Positions 1-8,180 are shown, counted from the first letter of the stretch. The stretch is DNA of 64,000 bases from Haloplanus sp. GDY1 (GCF_023703775.1 NZ_CP098516.1:99816-163815); one strand, 5' to 3'. The notes: generated from the letters alone by a model not told the origin. Program-made: numbers and translations.

Positions 1-367
1 ATTCGCCACTCTCGCCCGCGTTGGGGCGCCCCGTAATCCAGCCCTCGAACGGCTCACGATACGCGATATCATGCTCGCCAGCTTCCGGCGGTTTCCAGAG
101 GTACTCCGTCCGCCCTCGGAAGTGCCGGGCCATCGCTGCCGCATATCGAATTGGGCGTTGGCCCTCCGGTGTTCGCTTATAAACTACGAGGCCGACGAAG
201 GCCCCGATGATGACGAACGGCGCCGTGACTAAGAGCGGAAGCCCGATCGCGTAGAGGATGATCGGGACGATGAGCGGCGGACCTACGGACTCGGCCAGCT
301 TCCGGGCCGAGACCCCAAATACCTTCGAGGAAAGCAGATGCGACGCCATAGGAACATCCTTGCTCAT
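1..367 (-). CDS. PrgI-like conjugation membrane protein (partial, runs off left edge)
   Basis: The minus-strand reading frame opens at ATG 367 and continues without a stop to base 1, so the C-terminus lies outside the window. About 122 residues are visible. Residues ~30-65 form two hydrophobic helices separated by a short turn (LIVPIILYAIGLPLLV, then FVIIGAFVGLVVYK), followed by a basic cytoplasmic stretch ending in RTEYLWKPP. This architecture resembles PrgI/TcpE-type proteins, which sit beside VirB4 in conjugation loci. The start overlaps the stop of the upstream gene (ATGA), implying translational coupling. I infer that a VirB4-type ATPase gene follows to the left of the window. The family assignment rests on topology and context only. 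Confidence 0.6.
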   Translation of the reverse strand, partial: MSKDVPMASHLLSSKVFGVSARKLAESVGPPLIVPIILYAIGLPLLVTAPFVIIGAFVGLVVYKRTPEGQRPIRYAAAMARHFRGRTEYLWKPPEAGEHDIAYREPFEGWITGRPNAGESGE

Positions 368-618
368 CCAACCGCCTCGTCAGTTTCCGACGCAGCGTCT
401 CCAGCCAGTTCTGCGTCACCGTCAGCGTCGACGCGGTTCCCAGCGCGTAGGTGTTCCGGCGTCCGGAACTCTTCCGGCCAGTGGCGTTCGGCGGCGAGTA
501 GGCGCTGCTCGGCTTTCAGCAACATCCCACGCCACGTGAGGCCGTAGTTCTCACGGACGGAATCGAGCCATTCGTACTCCTCTTGGGAGGTAATCCTGAT
601 GCGCGTACTCCCGGGCAT
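364..618 (-). CDS. Small protein with YGLTWRGMLL motif
   Basis: This 84-aa protein starts at ATG 618, which shares one base with the TGA of the upstream gene. Its own TGA overlaps the next ATG by four bases, so the three minus-strand genes at 1-1250 form one coupled operon. Its N-terminal half (SQEEYEWLDSVRENYGLTWRGMLL) matches the start of the upstream protein (RDRHGMVWRGVLLEG), so the two look like paralogues; the rest is acidic and low in complexity. I do not recognise the family. Position next to a PrgI-like gene suggests a conjugation accessory or regulatory protein. An upstream in-frame extension of 29 codons is arginine-rich and overlaps the previous gene, so I rejected it. Confidence 0.65.
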   Translation of the reverse strand: MPGSTRIRITSQEEYEWLDSVRENYGLTWRGMLLKAEQRLLAAERHWPEEFRTPEHLRAGNRVDADGDAELAGDAASETDEAVG

Positions 619-1250
619 CAGTACTCGCCCCCGTACTCGAAGTGGTAGTCGTCGTAGACCCTCCACTCGTCGAGGTCGTCCTCGTCCGGGTGGTCGCTCT
701 CGCACCTTTCGTGGCGGAGGACATCGCGAACGTCCTCGTGTGCTGAGTGGGGATGGAGAAGTTCACCCTCTTCGATAGCACGGGCTTCCCGCACGTCCCA
801 TCGTTCATAGGCCCGCGCACGGTCGGCATCGAATTGTGGCGGCTGTCCCGAACCACGTTCAGGCGCGGCCGTGTGGTCACTGTTGTCCGCACGGTGGCGC
901 TGCGTAACAGCATCCGTATCGTCGTCGCTGTCACCGTCACCATCGCCGCCGAACGCAGAGATGGGGATCTCGGTCGTCGCTCGGATGCGCTGTCGCTCGC
1001 GGATTTCCTCGCGCAACTGCTCGGTGATTTCTGGCCGACTTAGCCCCCCACGTTCCGCCCCCGTGGGGCTGGGAAGCGTCGTAGCGAGTGCTGGGTGGAG
1101 CTCTGTGAGCGCCTTGAGCAAGTCTATACTTTCTGCGTGCTTGGCCCCCTCTAGCAGGACACCGCGCCACACCATCCCGTGTCGGTCACGGAGATTGCGA
1201 AGGCGGTCGGCCTCCTGTTGAGAGTGCCAATCAACTTGGATTTCAGGCAT
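618..1250 (-). CDS. Acidic protein with WRGVLLEG motif, first gene of minus-strand operon
   Basis: A 210-aa protein with an N-terminal helical segment (QEADRLRNLRDRHGMVWRGV) shared with the downstream 84-aa protein, then a long hydrophilic, aspartate-rich C-terminus. It is the promoter-proximal gene of the operon leading into the PrgI-like gene. The ATG at 1250 is immediately preceded by GAGAACACCCTCCT, the same leader found at 1605, 51861 and 53473, which supports the start. Two palindromic operator-like sites (1464-1478 and 1498-1512) lie in the divergent region shared with the gene at 1605. No enzyme motif is visible. Confidence 0.65.
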   Translation of the reverse strand: MPEIQVDWHSQQEADRLRNLRDRHGMVWRGVLLEGAKHAESIDLLKALTELHPALATTLPSPTGAERGGLSRPEITEQLREEIRERQRIRATTEIPISAFGGDGDGDSDDDTDAVTQRHRADNSDHTAAPERGSGQPPQFDADRARAYERWDVREARAIEEGELLHPHSAHEDVRDVLRHERCESDHPDEDDLDEWRVYDDYHFEYGGEY

Positions 1251-1264
1251 AGGAGGGTGTTCTC
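1251..1264 (-). promoter_or_regulatory. ACACCCTCC leader abutting start codon
   Basis: Read on the minus strand this is GAGAACACCCTCCT directly followed by ATG 1250. The same element abuts ATGs at 1605, 51861 and 53473 (the last slightly diverged). It resembles the 3' tail of 16S rRNA rather than a Shine-Dalgarno sequence, so it is not an ordinary ribosome binding site. Confidence 0.6.
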
Positions 1265-1463
1265 ATTGATTGAATTGTGGACAGAGTCCCGGGTGGCACT
1301 CCCCCGAGCGTTGCGGGCCGCGCTGGACGTCTCGACACGCCCAGCAGTCTCCCACCCATCTCGAGAGAGCCAGTCGTCGCTCGGTTCGCAAGCGACCGAC
1401 TGGTGATAACCGGGATTTTCCATCGACACCCGTAAGCCGTCCGCCCTTAAGGAGTTTTCACGG

Positions 1464-1478
1464 CTACATTTGATGTAG
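1464..1478. promoter_or_regulatory. Palindromic operator CTACAT-TTG-ATGTAG
   Basis: A perfect 6+3+6 palindrome in the divergent region between the genes starting at 1250 (-) and 1605 (+). A second copy lies 34 bp away. Related sites occur at 7620, 20675 and 51395. It is probably a dimeric-repressor site; the ribbon-helix-helix protein at 7227-7481 is a candidate ligand (inference). Confidence 0.6.
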
Positions 1479-1497
1479 AAATGTGGCGGATGTGACG

Positions 1498-1512
1498 CTA
1501 CATTCGATGTGG
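1498..1512. promoter_or_regulatory. Palindromic operator CTACAT-TCG-ATGTGG
   Basis: Second site of the CYACAT-N3-ATGTRG family in the 1251-1604 divergent region, 34 bp (about three helical turns) from the first. One arm position differs from perfect symmetry. Confidence 0.6.
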
Positions 1513-1590
1513 TCGAAGAGAGTATTTAGCCGTTGACGGCTTTCCGTCCTGCACCACACACCAACGTCGTCACACCAGACGGTGCGTGGA

Positions 1591-1604
1591 GAGAACACCC
1601 TCCC
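1591..1604 (+). promoter_or_regulatory. ACACCCTCC leader abutting ATG 1605
   Basis: GAGAACACCCTCCC is followed directly by ATG 1605. It matches the leader of the divergent gene at 1250 in 13 of 14 bases, so the two diverging operons share both an operator family and a leader. Confidence 0.6.
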
Positions 1605-2000
1605 ATGTTAGTCTTACAACCCGAGGTCTTCGAGGTTGCCAGCCGATGGCTCATCCTCACTGGATCTCCCTCAATCACCAGTACCGCCTTCGACGCGCTC
1701 CTCCTCTCGGCCCTGGATACTCTGCACGCCTCGTTCGTTCCACTCCAGTCGGGCTCAGATCTGAGCACGCTCATCGCAGATTTGAAAGACGCGATTAAGC
1801 TCCCCGGCTGGGTCGGCTCCCTCCTCAAATGGAGCGGGCTCATCACGATGATTATCGGCATCATTGCGTACTTCGTTAGCCCCTCCGTGAACAACCGGCG
1901 ACGAGGATTCGCGATGGCGACCACCGGGGTCGTCATCTCGATCATCGGCTTCGCCTTCCCGGTCTTCATCGGCCTGATTGATTATGTCCTCTCAGGCTGA
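1605..2000 (+). CDS. Small membrane protein, conjugation module
   Basis: A 131-aa protein. I chose ATG 1605 because it directly follows the recurring GAGAACACCCTCC leader; an upstream in-frame ATG at 1533 would add 24 residues through that leader. The C-terminal half has two hydrophobic helices (LLKWSGLITMIIGIIAYFV and TTGVVISIIGFAFPVFIGLI) separated by a short basic loop (NNRRRG). The N-terminal half is amphipathic without a clear signal peptide. The two-helix layout is like VirB2/VirB3-size T4SS subunits, but I cannot assign a family. It overlaps the next gene (ATG 1984) by 17 bp, indicating an operon. Confidence 0.65.
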   Translation: MLVLQPEVFEVASRWLILTGSPSITSTAFDALLLSALDTLHASFVPLQSGSDLSTLIADLKDAIKLPGWVGSLLKWSGLITMIIGIIAYFVSPSVNNRRRGFAMATTGVVISIIGFAFPVFIGLIDYVLSG

Positions 2001-2202
2001 CTCCCCCCGGAAAGAGACAGATAGCGTCCCGACGGAAACGGGTCAGGACGACACCACGCTGGGAGGGCGTGTCGCGTCCGCCGGTCGCGCTCTCCGAGCC
2101 CAGCTCTCAGGGCGAGAGCGAAGCCTCGGTCTCTCCCGACACGGACGGAGGACCAGACTCGGATTCGGACTTGAACCTAACACCGAACAGCATCCGTTCT
2201 AG
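1984..2202 (+). pseudogene. 5' fragment of exported-protein gene, split by ISH8-type element
   Basis: ATG 1984 opens a frame rich in Ser, Arg, Asp and Glu that runs into the IS at 2191 and stops at 2202 inside the terminal repeat. The codons of the left target duplication (2181-2190) read ...NTEQ; the right copy (3636-3645) reads TEQ in the same frame as the 761-aa frame starting at 3685. Removing the IS and one duplication therefore restores a single gene of about 840 codons in which this fragment is a cytoplasmic N-terminal tail ahead of a membrane segment. The insertion is thus recent enough that the two halves have not drifted apart. Confidence 0.8.
2181..2190. repeat. Left 10-bp target site duplication (CACCGAACAG)
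   Basis: Identical to 3636-3645 on the far side of the transposon. A 10-bp duplication fits the ISH8 group of the IS4 family. Confidence 0.9.
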
Positions 2203-3635
2203 TTTAACGCGACAACCGACCGCCGTCTGTTGATCTGATATCGTCGCAACTACCCGGTTGAGAAACCCGGTGGAAAGTATGACCTACAGCCCACCGGATT
2301 CAGTCGTAGTTGACCGGATTCAAAGAGCGTTTCCCTCCGATGAGTTGCGCGAGCGCGCTCGCGCAACGAATCTCGTTGAACGTCAGCGCAAGTTCGACAT
2401 CGTTGCACTATTCTACACACTCTCGTTTGGCTTCGCTGCCGGCTCAGACCGCTCTCTACAAGCATTTCTCGAACGCTACGTCGAGATGGCTGACTGCGAC
2501 GAACTCTCCTACGCAGCGTTCCACAACTGGTTCGAACCGGGCTTCGTTGCACTCCTTCGAGAGATTCTCGATGACGCTATCGAGAATCTCGATACTGGAC
2601 GAACCGACTTGAACGGACGTCTCGAACGCTTTCGAGACGTCCTGATTGCCGACGCGACTATCGTTTCACTGTACCAGGACGCCGCTGATGTCTACGCAGC
2701 AACTGGCGAGGACCAAGCTGAACTGAAGCTCCACCTCATCGAGTCACTCTCGACAGGTCTCCCAACACGGCTCCGCACAACCGACGGAACAACGCATGAA
2801 CGGAGTCAGCTACCCACCGGAGAGTGGGTAGCTGACGCCCTCATACTCCTTGATCTAGGCTTCTACGACTTCTGGCTGTTCGACCGAATCGACCAGAACG
2901 GCGGATGGTTCGTCTCCCGCGTCAAGGACAACGCGAACTTCGAGATTGTCGAAGAACTACGGACGTGGCGGGGTAACAGTATCCCGCTGGAAGGGGAGTC
3001 GCTGCAGGCCGTCCTTGACGACCTGCAGCGACAGGAGATTGATATCCGAATCACGCTCTCGTTTGATCGCAAACGAGGGTCGGGCGCAAGCGCGACCCGG
3101 ACGTTTCGGCTGATCGGTCTGCGCAACGAGGAGACCGACGAGTACCATCTGTATCTGACGAATCTCGGCAAGGAGGGCTATAGCGCGCCCGATATCGCGC
3201 AGCTCTATCGGGCGCGCTGGGAAGTCGAGTTGCTGTTCAAGGAGTTAAAATCGCGGTTCGGTTTGGACGAGATCAACACGACCGACGCCTACATTATCGA
3301 GGCGCTGGTTATTATGGCAGCAATTTCGCTGATGATGAGCCGTGTAATTGTGGACGAGTTGCGGTCAGTTGAGGCCAGACAGCGTGAGGCCGAAGCCGCC
3401 GCAGACGCCGACGAGTCGGCGTCGCGGCTCCCTCGGCGTCGCTGTTCGCTAGCCGTGGAGCGGCACGCTCATCTGATTCAGCTATATCTCATGGTTGAGT
3501 TGGGTTACGAACTACCGGATTTGGACGAGCTGTTGCTGTGGGCGTCACGAAATCCAAATCCACACAGGAAACGGCTACGCAGCCAGGTTGAATCGGGTGA
3601 GTTCAGCTTTGCTCGCCACTAAACTAGAACGGATG
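2191..3635 (+). mobile_element. ISH8-type IS4-family insertion sequence, 1445 bp
   Basis: The element is bounded by 16-bp identical terminal inverted repeats (CATCCGTTCTAGTTTA at 2191-2206 and its complement at 3620-3635) and by the 10-bp duplication CACCGAACAG. It contains one transposase gene in the plus orientation whose TAA lies inside the right terminal repeat. Ends, duplication and open transposase are all intact, so it looks functional. It interrupts the exported-protein gene of the conjugation module. Confidence 0.93.
2279..3622 (+). CDS. IS4-family (ISH8 group) transposase
   Basis: A 447-aa DDE transposase. The IS4 signature Y-(2)-R-(3)-E-(6)-K is present as YRARWEVELLFKELK near residue 315. 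Candidate catalytic aspartates lie in VLIADATIVSLY and in LILLDLGFYDF. The protein catalyses cut-and-paste transposition of its element. I chose ATG 2279 over the in-frame start seven codons upstream; the choice is not decisive. A run of Glu, Ala and Asp near the C-terminus is typical of halophilic adaptation. The frame is uninterrupted. Confidence 0.92.
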   Translation: MTYSPPDSVVVDRIQRAFPSDELRERARATNLVERQRKFDIVALFYTLSFGFAAGSDRSLQAFLERYVEMADCDELSYAAFHNWFEPGFVALLREILDDAIENLDTGRTDLNGRLERFRDVLIADATIVSLYQDAADVYAATGEDQAELKLHLIESLSTGLPTRLRTTDGTTHERSQLPTGEWVADALILLDLGFYDFWLFDRIDQNGGWFVSRVKDNANFEIVEELRTWRGNSIPLEGESLQAVLDDLQRQEIDIRITLSFDRKRGSGASATRTFRLIGLRNEETDEYHLYLTNLGKEGYSAPDIAQLYRARWEVELLFKELKSRFGLDEINTTDAYIIEALVIMAAISLMMSRVIVDELRSVEARQREAEAAADADESASRLPRRRCSLAVERHAHLIQLYLMVELGYELPDLDELLLWASRNPNPHRKRLRSQVESGEFSFARH

Positions 3636-3645
3636 CACCGAACAG
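3636..3645. repeat. Right 10-bp target site duplication (CACCGAACAG)
   Basis: Matches 2181-2190 exactly and continues in frame into the 3' part of the interrupted gene. Confidence 0.9.
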
Positions 3646-3684
3646 TTCCCACACCGCGTCCACGCGTGCATTACGCTGGCACTC

Positions 3685-5970
3685 GTGGCATCACTGCTAC
3701 TCGCGTCCGTCAGTGTCGTCGCTGCCGCTGGGCTAGGACCCATCACCGCAATCCCCGCCCCCGACCCCGGCATCGAGAAGCACTACGACGATACCTACCG
3801 TATTCTCGCGAACAACGATGACGACGCTGACCCCGGCGATATCTCGTATAACGGATACTTCGAGAACGACTACCCTTACGGCCCGGTCGAACTCCAGGCC
3901 AAATCGCAATCGCCCTCACAGACACTTCGATATGCCGCCACGCAAGATGTTTATATCAGGGACATCAGCGATTTCCAAGCCGTCCCCTATCAAGACAAGT
4001 GGACTCCCTATGCTGATCTCCTTTCATACCAGGAAACGGAGTTCCTCCGAGTCCATGGCAACAACACCTACGACGGCCCCCCGAGCACCGATGGGGAATG
4101 GTTCGTCCGCGTCACCAGTCAATACGGCGAGTGGCAACCCGTCTACAATGCTGATGTCAGGTGGAACCCCGACGCAGGAGAACACTACGTTGCAAACCCC
4201 GAGGAAGCGCTAGTCCACGAGGCCTACTACTCGAACACGATCGCCCGAAACCTCCACGCTGCCCGCCAGTATACACAGTACGCCCAGGACTCCGACCGAG
4301 TCGCCATCCCGATGATGAACGGCCGAGAACTCTACCCGACCAGCGATGGGGCGAGTATGTCCCGGAAATGGGGGCAGTCAAATTTCGACACCGTTCAAGA
4401 TTCGTGGGTCGGCATCAACCACGTCTTCGGCGGGGTCTGGTATCGCGATAGTTACGTCGTGGGTGGGGTTCCGACGCGAGGAGCCTACGTCCCATTCGAC
4501 CACCGAGCCGTCACCCCGCCGGACTACAGCTACCAAGACCAGTGTCGGAAGAAGCACATCCACCGGCGAACGCACACTCACGACAACTCCACCCACACGC
4601 ACACAAGTACCCACTGGCACTACTACGACCGGACAAAGTGGGCTGAGTACGATCTCATCAACTCTAGTGCCGAAGTGACCTCTGTTCGGCTTGACCGTCC
4701 CGGATTCAGCGGCGACTCTGAGTGGGCGAAATTCGGCGACATCACTTGGATAGCTATCGAAGACCCGTCCAGCAGGCCTCTCGAATACCCCCGAGGCGAA
4801 TACACACTCACTGCCACCCTCGAAGTTACCAGTGAAATCGAGACTCGATGGGGTATCACGAGCTCACAGTGCAGCGAATTGTCGCGATCCAGTACAGATA
4901 CCTACACGCACACGACGCAGTACAGCGTCCCTGTGACGATTACCGACTACGATTCGCCTAACCTCAACATCTCCGTCGTTCACATCGACGGTGAAGGGGA
5001 TGACCGCCTGCTCGTCACGTGGGACGGCGATCAGGATCTCCCCCACGACCCGTGGAGACAAATCCAGGTCGACATTGACGGGAAGGTCGTCAATTTTGAC
5101 TCACCGTGGCGATTCTACGGCGTCTCACGGAACGACGAAGTCGTCGTCCGGACTACGAGCGGGTCGCAAACGCACGCTGTGACTCACACACAGGATGACC
5201 GCTGGCCGGCCATCTATCACTACCAGACGAGCGTCGCCAACGTCACGATGGGCTTCCCGCTCCCCCAGAACGGGGCTGAACACCAACGTTGGGGCTATCT
5301 CAGGCCCGTCGATATGCAGGTCGCGGCCCGGCCAGGCGGCGCACCGCTCCCTGCCGGCGTCAACGCTCCCGATAACGACGGCCCGACCGAACTCTATACC
5401 CAGTACGTCGTCTCCGTTAACTCGAATGACCTCGATACTGGTGAGACAGCGTCCGCGACCGCCAACAACCCCTTCGGTGCGAAAATCGACCAGCCTGAGG
5501 TTTCTACGAAACCGTACTCTCCCGCCGTCCTTCGACTGATGGAGATCGATCGGTCACCGACGGGCGAGGGTCACGAGGGCACGCTCATCCTGACCGATAC
5601 GACCGACAACTTCCTCGCCGGAAAGGTCATCACCGTCATCCAAGGAGACGGGACGGAGTGGACCGTCACCACCGATTCTGAGGGCCGTGCCCCTGTCACG
5701 TGGAACGGCGTGTCGCTTCGGGCCCGATACGACGGTGACGTGTGGGACACCGGCCCGGACAATCCCTACTACAAGGGAGACAGTATCCTCTATCTCCTCC
5801 CGCCGGGAGAGATAGCGTTCGCAGCCGTCGGCACGGTCGGCGAGTACATCTCCGGGGCGATCAACAACACGCTCATCTTCGTCGAGTGGCTCGCGCTGGG
5901 CATCTTCGCGTTCTGGTACGTGCGGATGCGCCGCCGGACGACCAAGCGCGGTGGGGGGAAGAAGGCATGA
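3685..5970 (+). CDS. Large exported protein, 3' part of IS-interrupted gene
   Basis: A 761-aa frame beginning at GTG 3685, but in-frame codons continue back to the IS boundary (3646), so the true N-terminus was on the 5' fragment at 1984. It begins with a hydrophobic segment (LALVASLLLASVSVVAAAG) acting as signal anchor. It ends with a transmembrane helix (LIFVEWLALGIFAFWYVRM) and a basic tail, so most of the chain should lie outside the cell. Residues ~285-315 are histidine-rich (HIHRRTHTHDN, then HTHTSTHWHYY), suggesting metal binding. Beta-rich segments follow, including VTITDYDSPNLNISVV. Its stop overlaps the next ATG (ATGA). I infer a surface or mating-channel component. With the N-terminal part separated by the IS, expression would need internal initiation or IS read-out. 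Confidence 0.75.
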   Translation: MASLLLASVSVVAAAGLGPITAIPAPDPGIEKHYDDTYRILANNDDDADPGDISYNGYFENDYPYGPVELQAKSQSPSQTLRYAATQDVYIRDISDFQAVPYQDKWTPYADLLSYQETEFLRVHGNNTYDGPPSTDGEWFVRVTSQYGEWQPVYNADVRWNPDAGEHYVANPEEALVHEAYYSNTIARNLHAARQYTQYAQDSDRVAIPMMNGRELYPTSDGASMSRKWGQSNFDTVQDSWVGINHVFGGVWYRDSYVVGGVPTRGAYVPFDHRAVTPPDYSYQDQCRKKHIHRRTHTHDNSTHTHTSTHWHYYDRTKWAEYDLINSSAEVTSVRLDRPGFSGDSEWAKFGDITWIAIEDPSSRPLEYPRGEYTLTATLEVTSEIETRWGITSSQCSELSRSSTDTYTHTTQYSVPVTITDYDSPNLNISVVHIDGEGDDRLLVTWDGDQDLPHDPWRQIQVDIDGKVVNFDSPWRFYGVSRNDEVVVRTTSGSQTHAVTHTQDDRWPAIYHYQTSVANVTMGFPLPQNGAEHQRWGYLRPVDMQVAARPGGAPLPAGVNAPDNDGPTELYTQYVVSVNSNDLDTGETASATANNPFGAKIDQPEVSTKPYSPAVLRLMEIDRSPTGEGHEGTLILTDTTDNFLAGKVITVIQGDGTEWTVTTDSEGRAPVTWNGVSLRARYDGDVWDTGPDNPYYKGDSILYLLPPGEIAFAAVGTVGEYISGAINNTLIFVEWLALGIFAFWYVRMRRRTTKRGGGKKA

Positions 5971-6470
5971 GTAACGTCGGCGCGTTCGTCGAGCCCATCC
6001 TCCGCGTCTACCAACTCGCAGAGATAATCGGCCGCTATGGCACGCTCATCGCGCTCGTGATCGGCATCATCGGGTGGTTTTCCGCCTCGAACGACGCCCG
6101 CTCGATGGCCCGGTACCGAGGGATGGCCGTCGGTGGCGCGGTTGGATACGTTGCCATCATCGCCCTCGACGTCATCTACGACGTGCTCGTGTTCATCCTG
6201 GGAACGCAATTTCTCCCCGCCGGCTGGCCCTACGGTGCAATCACGGGCTCACACGCCACCTCGCTCTCGCAACTCGGGACCGCCCTCAGTCTCGTCCTTG
6301 AAGCCCTCGGCCTCGCTATCTTCATCATCGGGGTGACGTGGTGGGCATTCGGTAGTCGAGGCTCACTCGCCGACGCACGAGGTCGGCGGGGCATCGTTAT
6401 CGGACTCACCCTCGTCGGAGCGAGCATCGGCGGCAACGTGTTCAGTACGCTCGCTTGGATACTTCTGTGA
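5967..6470 (+). CDS. Polytopic membrane protein of conjugation module
   Basis: A 167-aa protein starting at ATG 5967, which overlaps the upstream stop by four bases. Four hydrophobic helices are visible: TLIALVIGIIGWF, AVGYVAIIALDVIYDVLVFIL, ALGLAIFIIGVTWWAF and GIVIGLTLVGASIGGNVFSTLAWILL. No catalytic motif is present. Position between the large exported protein and the anchored DUF192 protein suggests a VirB6-like or other channel role, but sequence alone cannot settle that. Confidence 0.7.
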   Translation: MSNVGAFVEPILRVYQLAEIIGRYGTLIALVIGIIGWFSASNDARSMARYRGMAVGGAVGYVAIIALDVIYDVLVFILGTQFLPAGWPYGAITGSHATSLSQLGTALSLVLEALGLAIFIIGVTWWAFGSRGSLADARGRRGIVIGLTLVGASIGGNVFSTLAWILL

Positions 6471-6524
6471 CCCACACTGAGCACACCTGCCCTGACACAC
6501 GACGCACACTGCCACACTCAAACC

Positions 6525-7169
6525 ATGACCTCCACCACCGACCCGAAACCCGAAGATACCGACCCCACCGATCTCCCGCTTCTCCCCGAGGACACTATCG
6601 CCAGGCGAATTTACGACCGCATCACCGACCGGCGCGTACTCGCCGTCCTCATCATCGTCTTTGCTCCGATGATCGGCTGGGTCAGCTACACGATGTACTC
6701 CGATTTCACCTCGCCTGATTACGCTCGAGCGACTATCTCCGACGAGAACGGGGCCCGCCTCGAATCCGTCGAAGGCCCCGTCGCCGCAACCTGGCGCGAA
6801 CACTATACGGGACTCTCCGAAACCGATTCACTAGAGGCAGGAGAGGGGATGTTCTTCCTCCACGACCAGGAGAAAGAACGCGCCTACGTGATGCGGGAGA
6901 TGGCGTTCCCGATTGACATCATCTTCATCGACGCTGAGGGGCGAGTCACAGCGATTCACCACGCCGAACTCGAAGAAGCACCCCTCACAGAATACCGAGG
7001 TGTCGGGAAGTACGTCCTCGAAGTTCCCTACGGATGGACGATGGAGAATGGTATTGAGGTCGGCGCTACCGTCGACATCCGGTGGGGACCGCCGCGATAC
7101 CGTGGCGGTGGCTCTACCGTCGCTGCTGCCACGGTGGTCGAGAACACACCTCCGCAAGGTTCTAATTAA
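6525..7169 (+). CDS. Membrane-anchored DUF192 protein
   Basis: A 214-aa protein with an N-terminal cytoplasmic tail (~45 residues), one transmembrane helix (VLAVLIIVFAPMIGWVSYT) and an external DUF192 (COG1430) domain at ~95-185. The domain shows the usual order: GMFFLHDQEKERAYVMREM, then FPIDIIFIDAEGRVTAIHHA, then KYVLEVPYGWTMENGIEVG. DUF192 function is unknown, although the fold is small and beta-rich. It lies 54 bp after the polytopic membrane gene and probably belongs to the same operon. The gene at 7227 faces it convergently. Confidence 0.8.
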   Translation: MTSTTDPKPEDTDPTDLPLLPEDTIARRIYDRITDRRVLAVLIIVFAPMIGWVSYTMYSDFTSPDYARATISDENGARLESVEGPVAATWREHYTGLSETDSLEAGEGMFFLHDQEKERAYVMREMAFPIDIIFIDAEGRVTAIHHAELEEAPLTEYRGVGKYVLEVPYGWTMENGIEVGATVDIRWGPPRYRGGGSTVAAATVVENTPPQGSN

Positions 7170-7226
7170 TTGACCCGCCGGGAATCCAGTTCCCTTCGAA
7201 ATCGCAGAAGAATGGTTCTGTTCGGT

Positions 7227-7481
7227 TTATTCGTCGTCGCTTTTCGAGAGTGTAATCGAGGGGATATACACACTCTCGAACTCGTCGGGTTCTGGGAATT
7301 CAATGGTGTCGAGCAGCTCGGTCACCGCCTCGTCGAACGTCTTGTCGACGAAGGGGTTGAAATTCTTGTACGCCGTGAGCCGCGCGTGGGTCTCTCGACG
7401 GAGACAGACGTTGATCTTAGTCGAGGGCCCGTCGCACTCGCTGTCGAGACTGGAGGAACCGTTCGAGTTGGTTGTAGACAT
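7227..7481 (-). CDS. Ribbon-helix-helix-type regulator
   Basis: An 84-aa protein. After a Ser/Asp-rich tail it shows a beta-strand and two helices typical of CopG/Arc-like ribbon-helix-helix proteins (TKINVCLRRETHARLTAYKN, then KTFDEAVTELLD). ATG 7481 is preceded by GGTGAT; an in-frame GTG lies at 7490. Further upstream, AACACCCTCCTA is followed by a five-codon minicistron (GTG 7508 to TAG 7491), an odd leader. A CYACAT-N3-ATGTRG-like site at 7620 lies between this gene and the pilin-like gene. Such proteins bind short palindromes as dimers, so it may control the conjugation promoters and itself (inference). Confidence 0.65.
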   Translation of the reverse strand: MSTTNSNGSSSLDSECDGPSTKINVCLRRETHARLTAYKNFNPFVDKTFDEAVTELLDTIEFPEPDEFESVYIPSITLSKSDDE

Positions 7482-7619
7482 TTCTATCACCTAGTCGAAG
7501 AAGGGCACTAGGAGGGTGTTCTTCTTCACCATCGGTCAAGCGATATACAGATATATATCTATCGTACAAAAACCCCGAAATCACAATCATCCGTACTCAA
7601 AACGGTCGCCTTACATCCG

Positions 7620-7634
7620 CTACATTAGATGTAA
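7620..7634. promoter_or_regulatory. Palindromic operator CTACAT-TAG-ATGTAA
   Basis: Third site of the CYACAT-N3-ATGTRG family, in the divergent region between the regulator gene (7481, -) and the pilin-like gene (7685, +). A half-site TTACAT lies just upstream at 7611. Confidence 0.55.
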
Positions 7635-7684
7635 ACTACTCGACTTTATCTCCAAACGTGGCGTACCCGGAAACCGGGAATCAC

Positions 7685-8035
7685 ATGAACACCCTCCGAG
7701 TAAAGAACCTCCTGAAGAAGCACAGCACGGGCCTCATCGTGGGTCTCGTTGTTCTGACTGTATTCGTGAACCCTGTCGCGGCTCAGACCGCTGCTGACGG
7801 GACTAGTGGACTGGAAGGCATTATGACCAACCTGTACGACACCGTTCTCCTCGTCCTCAAGTACGCGGGTCTCGTCGGCCTCGCACTGGGCGCAGTCGTG
7901 TGGTTCACCGCACGCAAGAACAGTGACCGTGCAGAGAACGGGATGTGGCTCATGATTGGCGGAGCCAGCATGACCGTCTTCTACTTCGGGGTGACCATCT
8001 TCGTGGCGCTCCTTGAGTGGATCGCGGCTCCCTAA
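7685..8035 (+). CDS. VirB2-like pilin candidate
   Basis: A 116-aa protein with a basic N-terminus and a signal-peptide-like helix (GLIVGLVVLTVFVNPVAAQ), followed by a short polar stretch and two transmembrane helices (LVLKYAGLVGLALGAVVWF and IGGASMTVFYFGVTIFVALLEW) joined by a charged loop. Size, signal peptide and two-helix hairpin match TrbC/VirB2 conjugative pilins, which is the basis of the call. I chose ATG 7685; an upstream in-frame start at 7658 would add nine residues. The first codons (ATGAACACCCTCC) contain the leader-like string seen before other starts. An operator palindrome at 7620 lies in its promoter region. Confidence 0.65.
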   Translation: MNTLRVKNLLKKHSTGLIVGLVVLTVFVNPVAAQTAADGTSGLEGIMTNLYDTVLLVLKYAGLVGLALGAVVWFTARKNSDRAENGMWLMIGGASMTVFYFGVTIFVALLEWIAAP

Positions 8036-8180
8036 CCCGTAATTTGTCCGAGAGCGACCACGCGGAACCACCTATCACCAGCCGCCCGTGCTCGACGTTC
8101 CCAGCGAGCCCTTCTCGGGCGAATTCTTTCCCAGGTCGATAGCGGCAGCCACAGATGAACGTGATAACAGGAACACCCAC

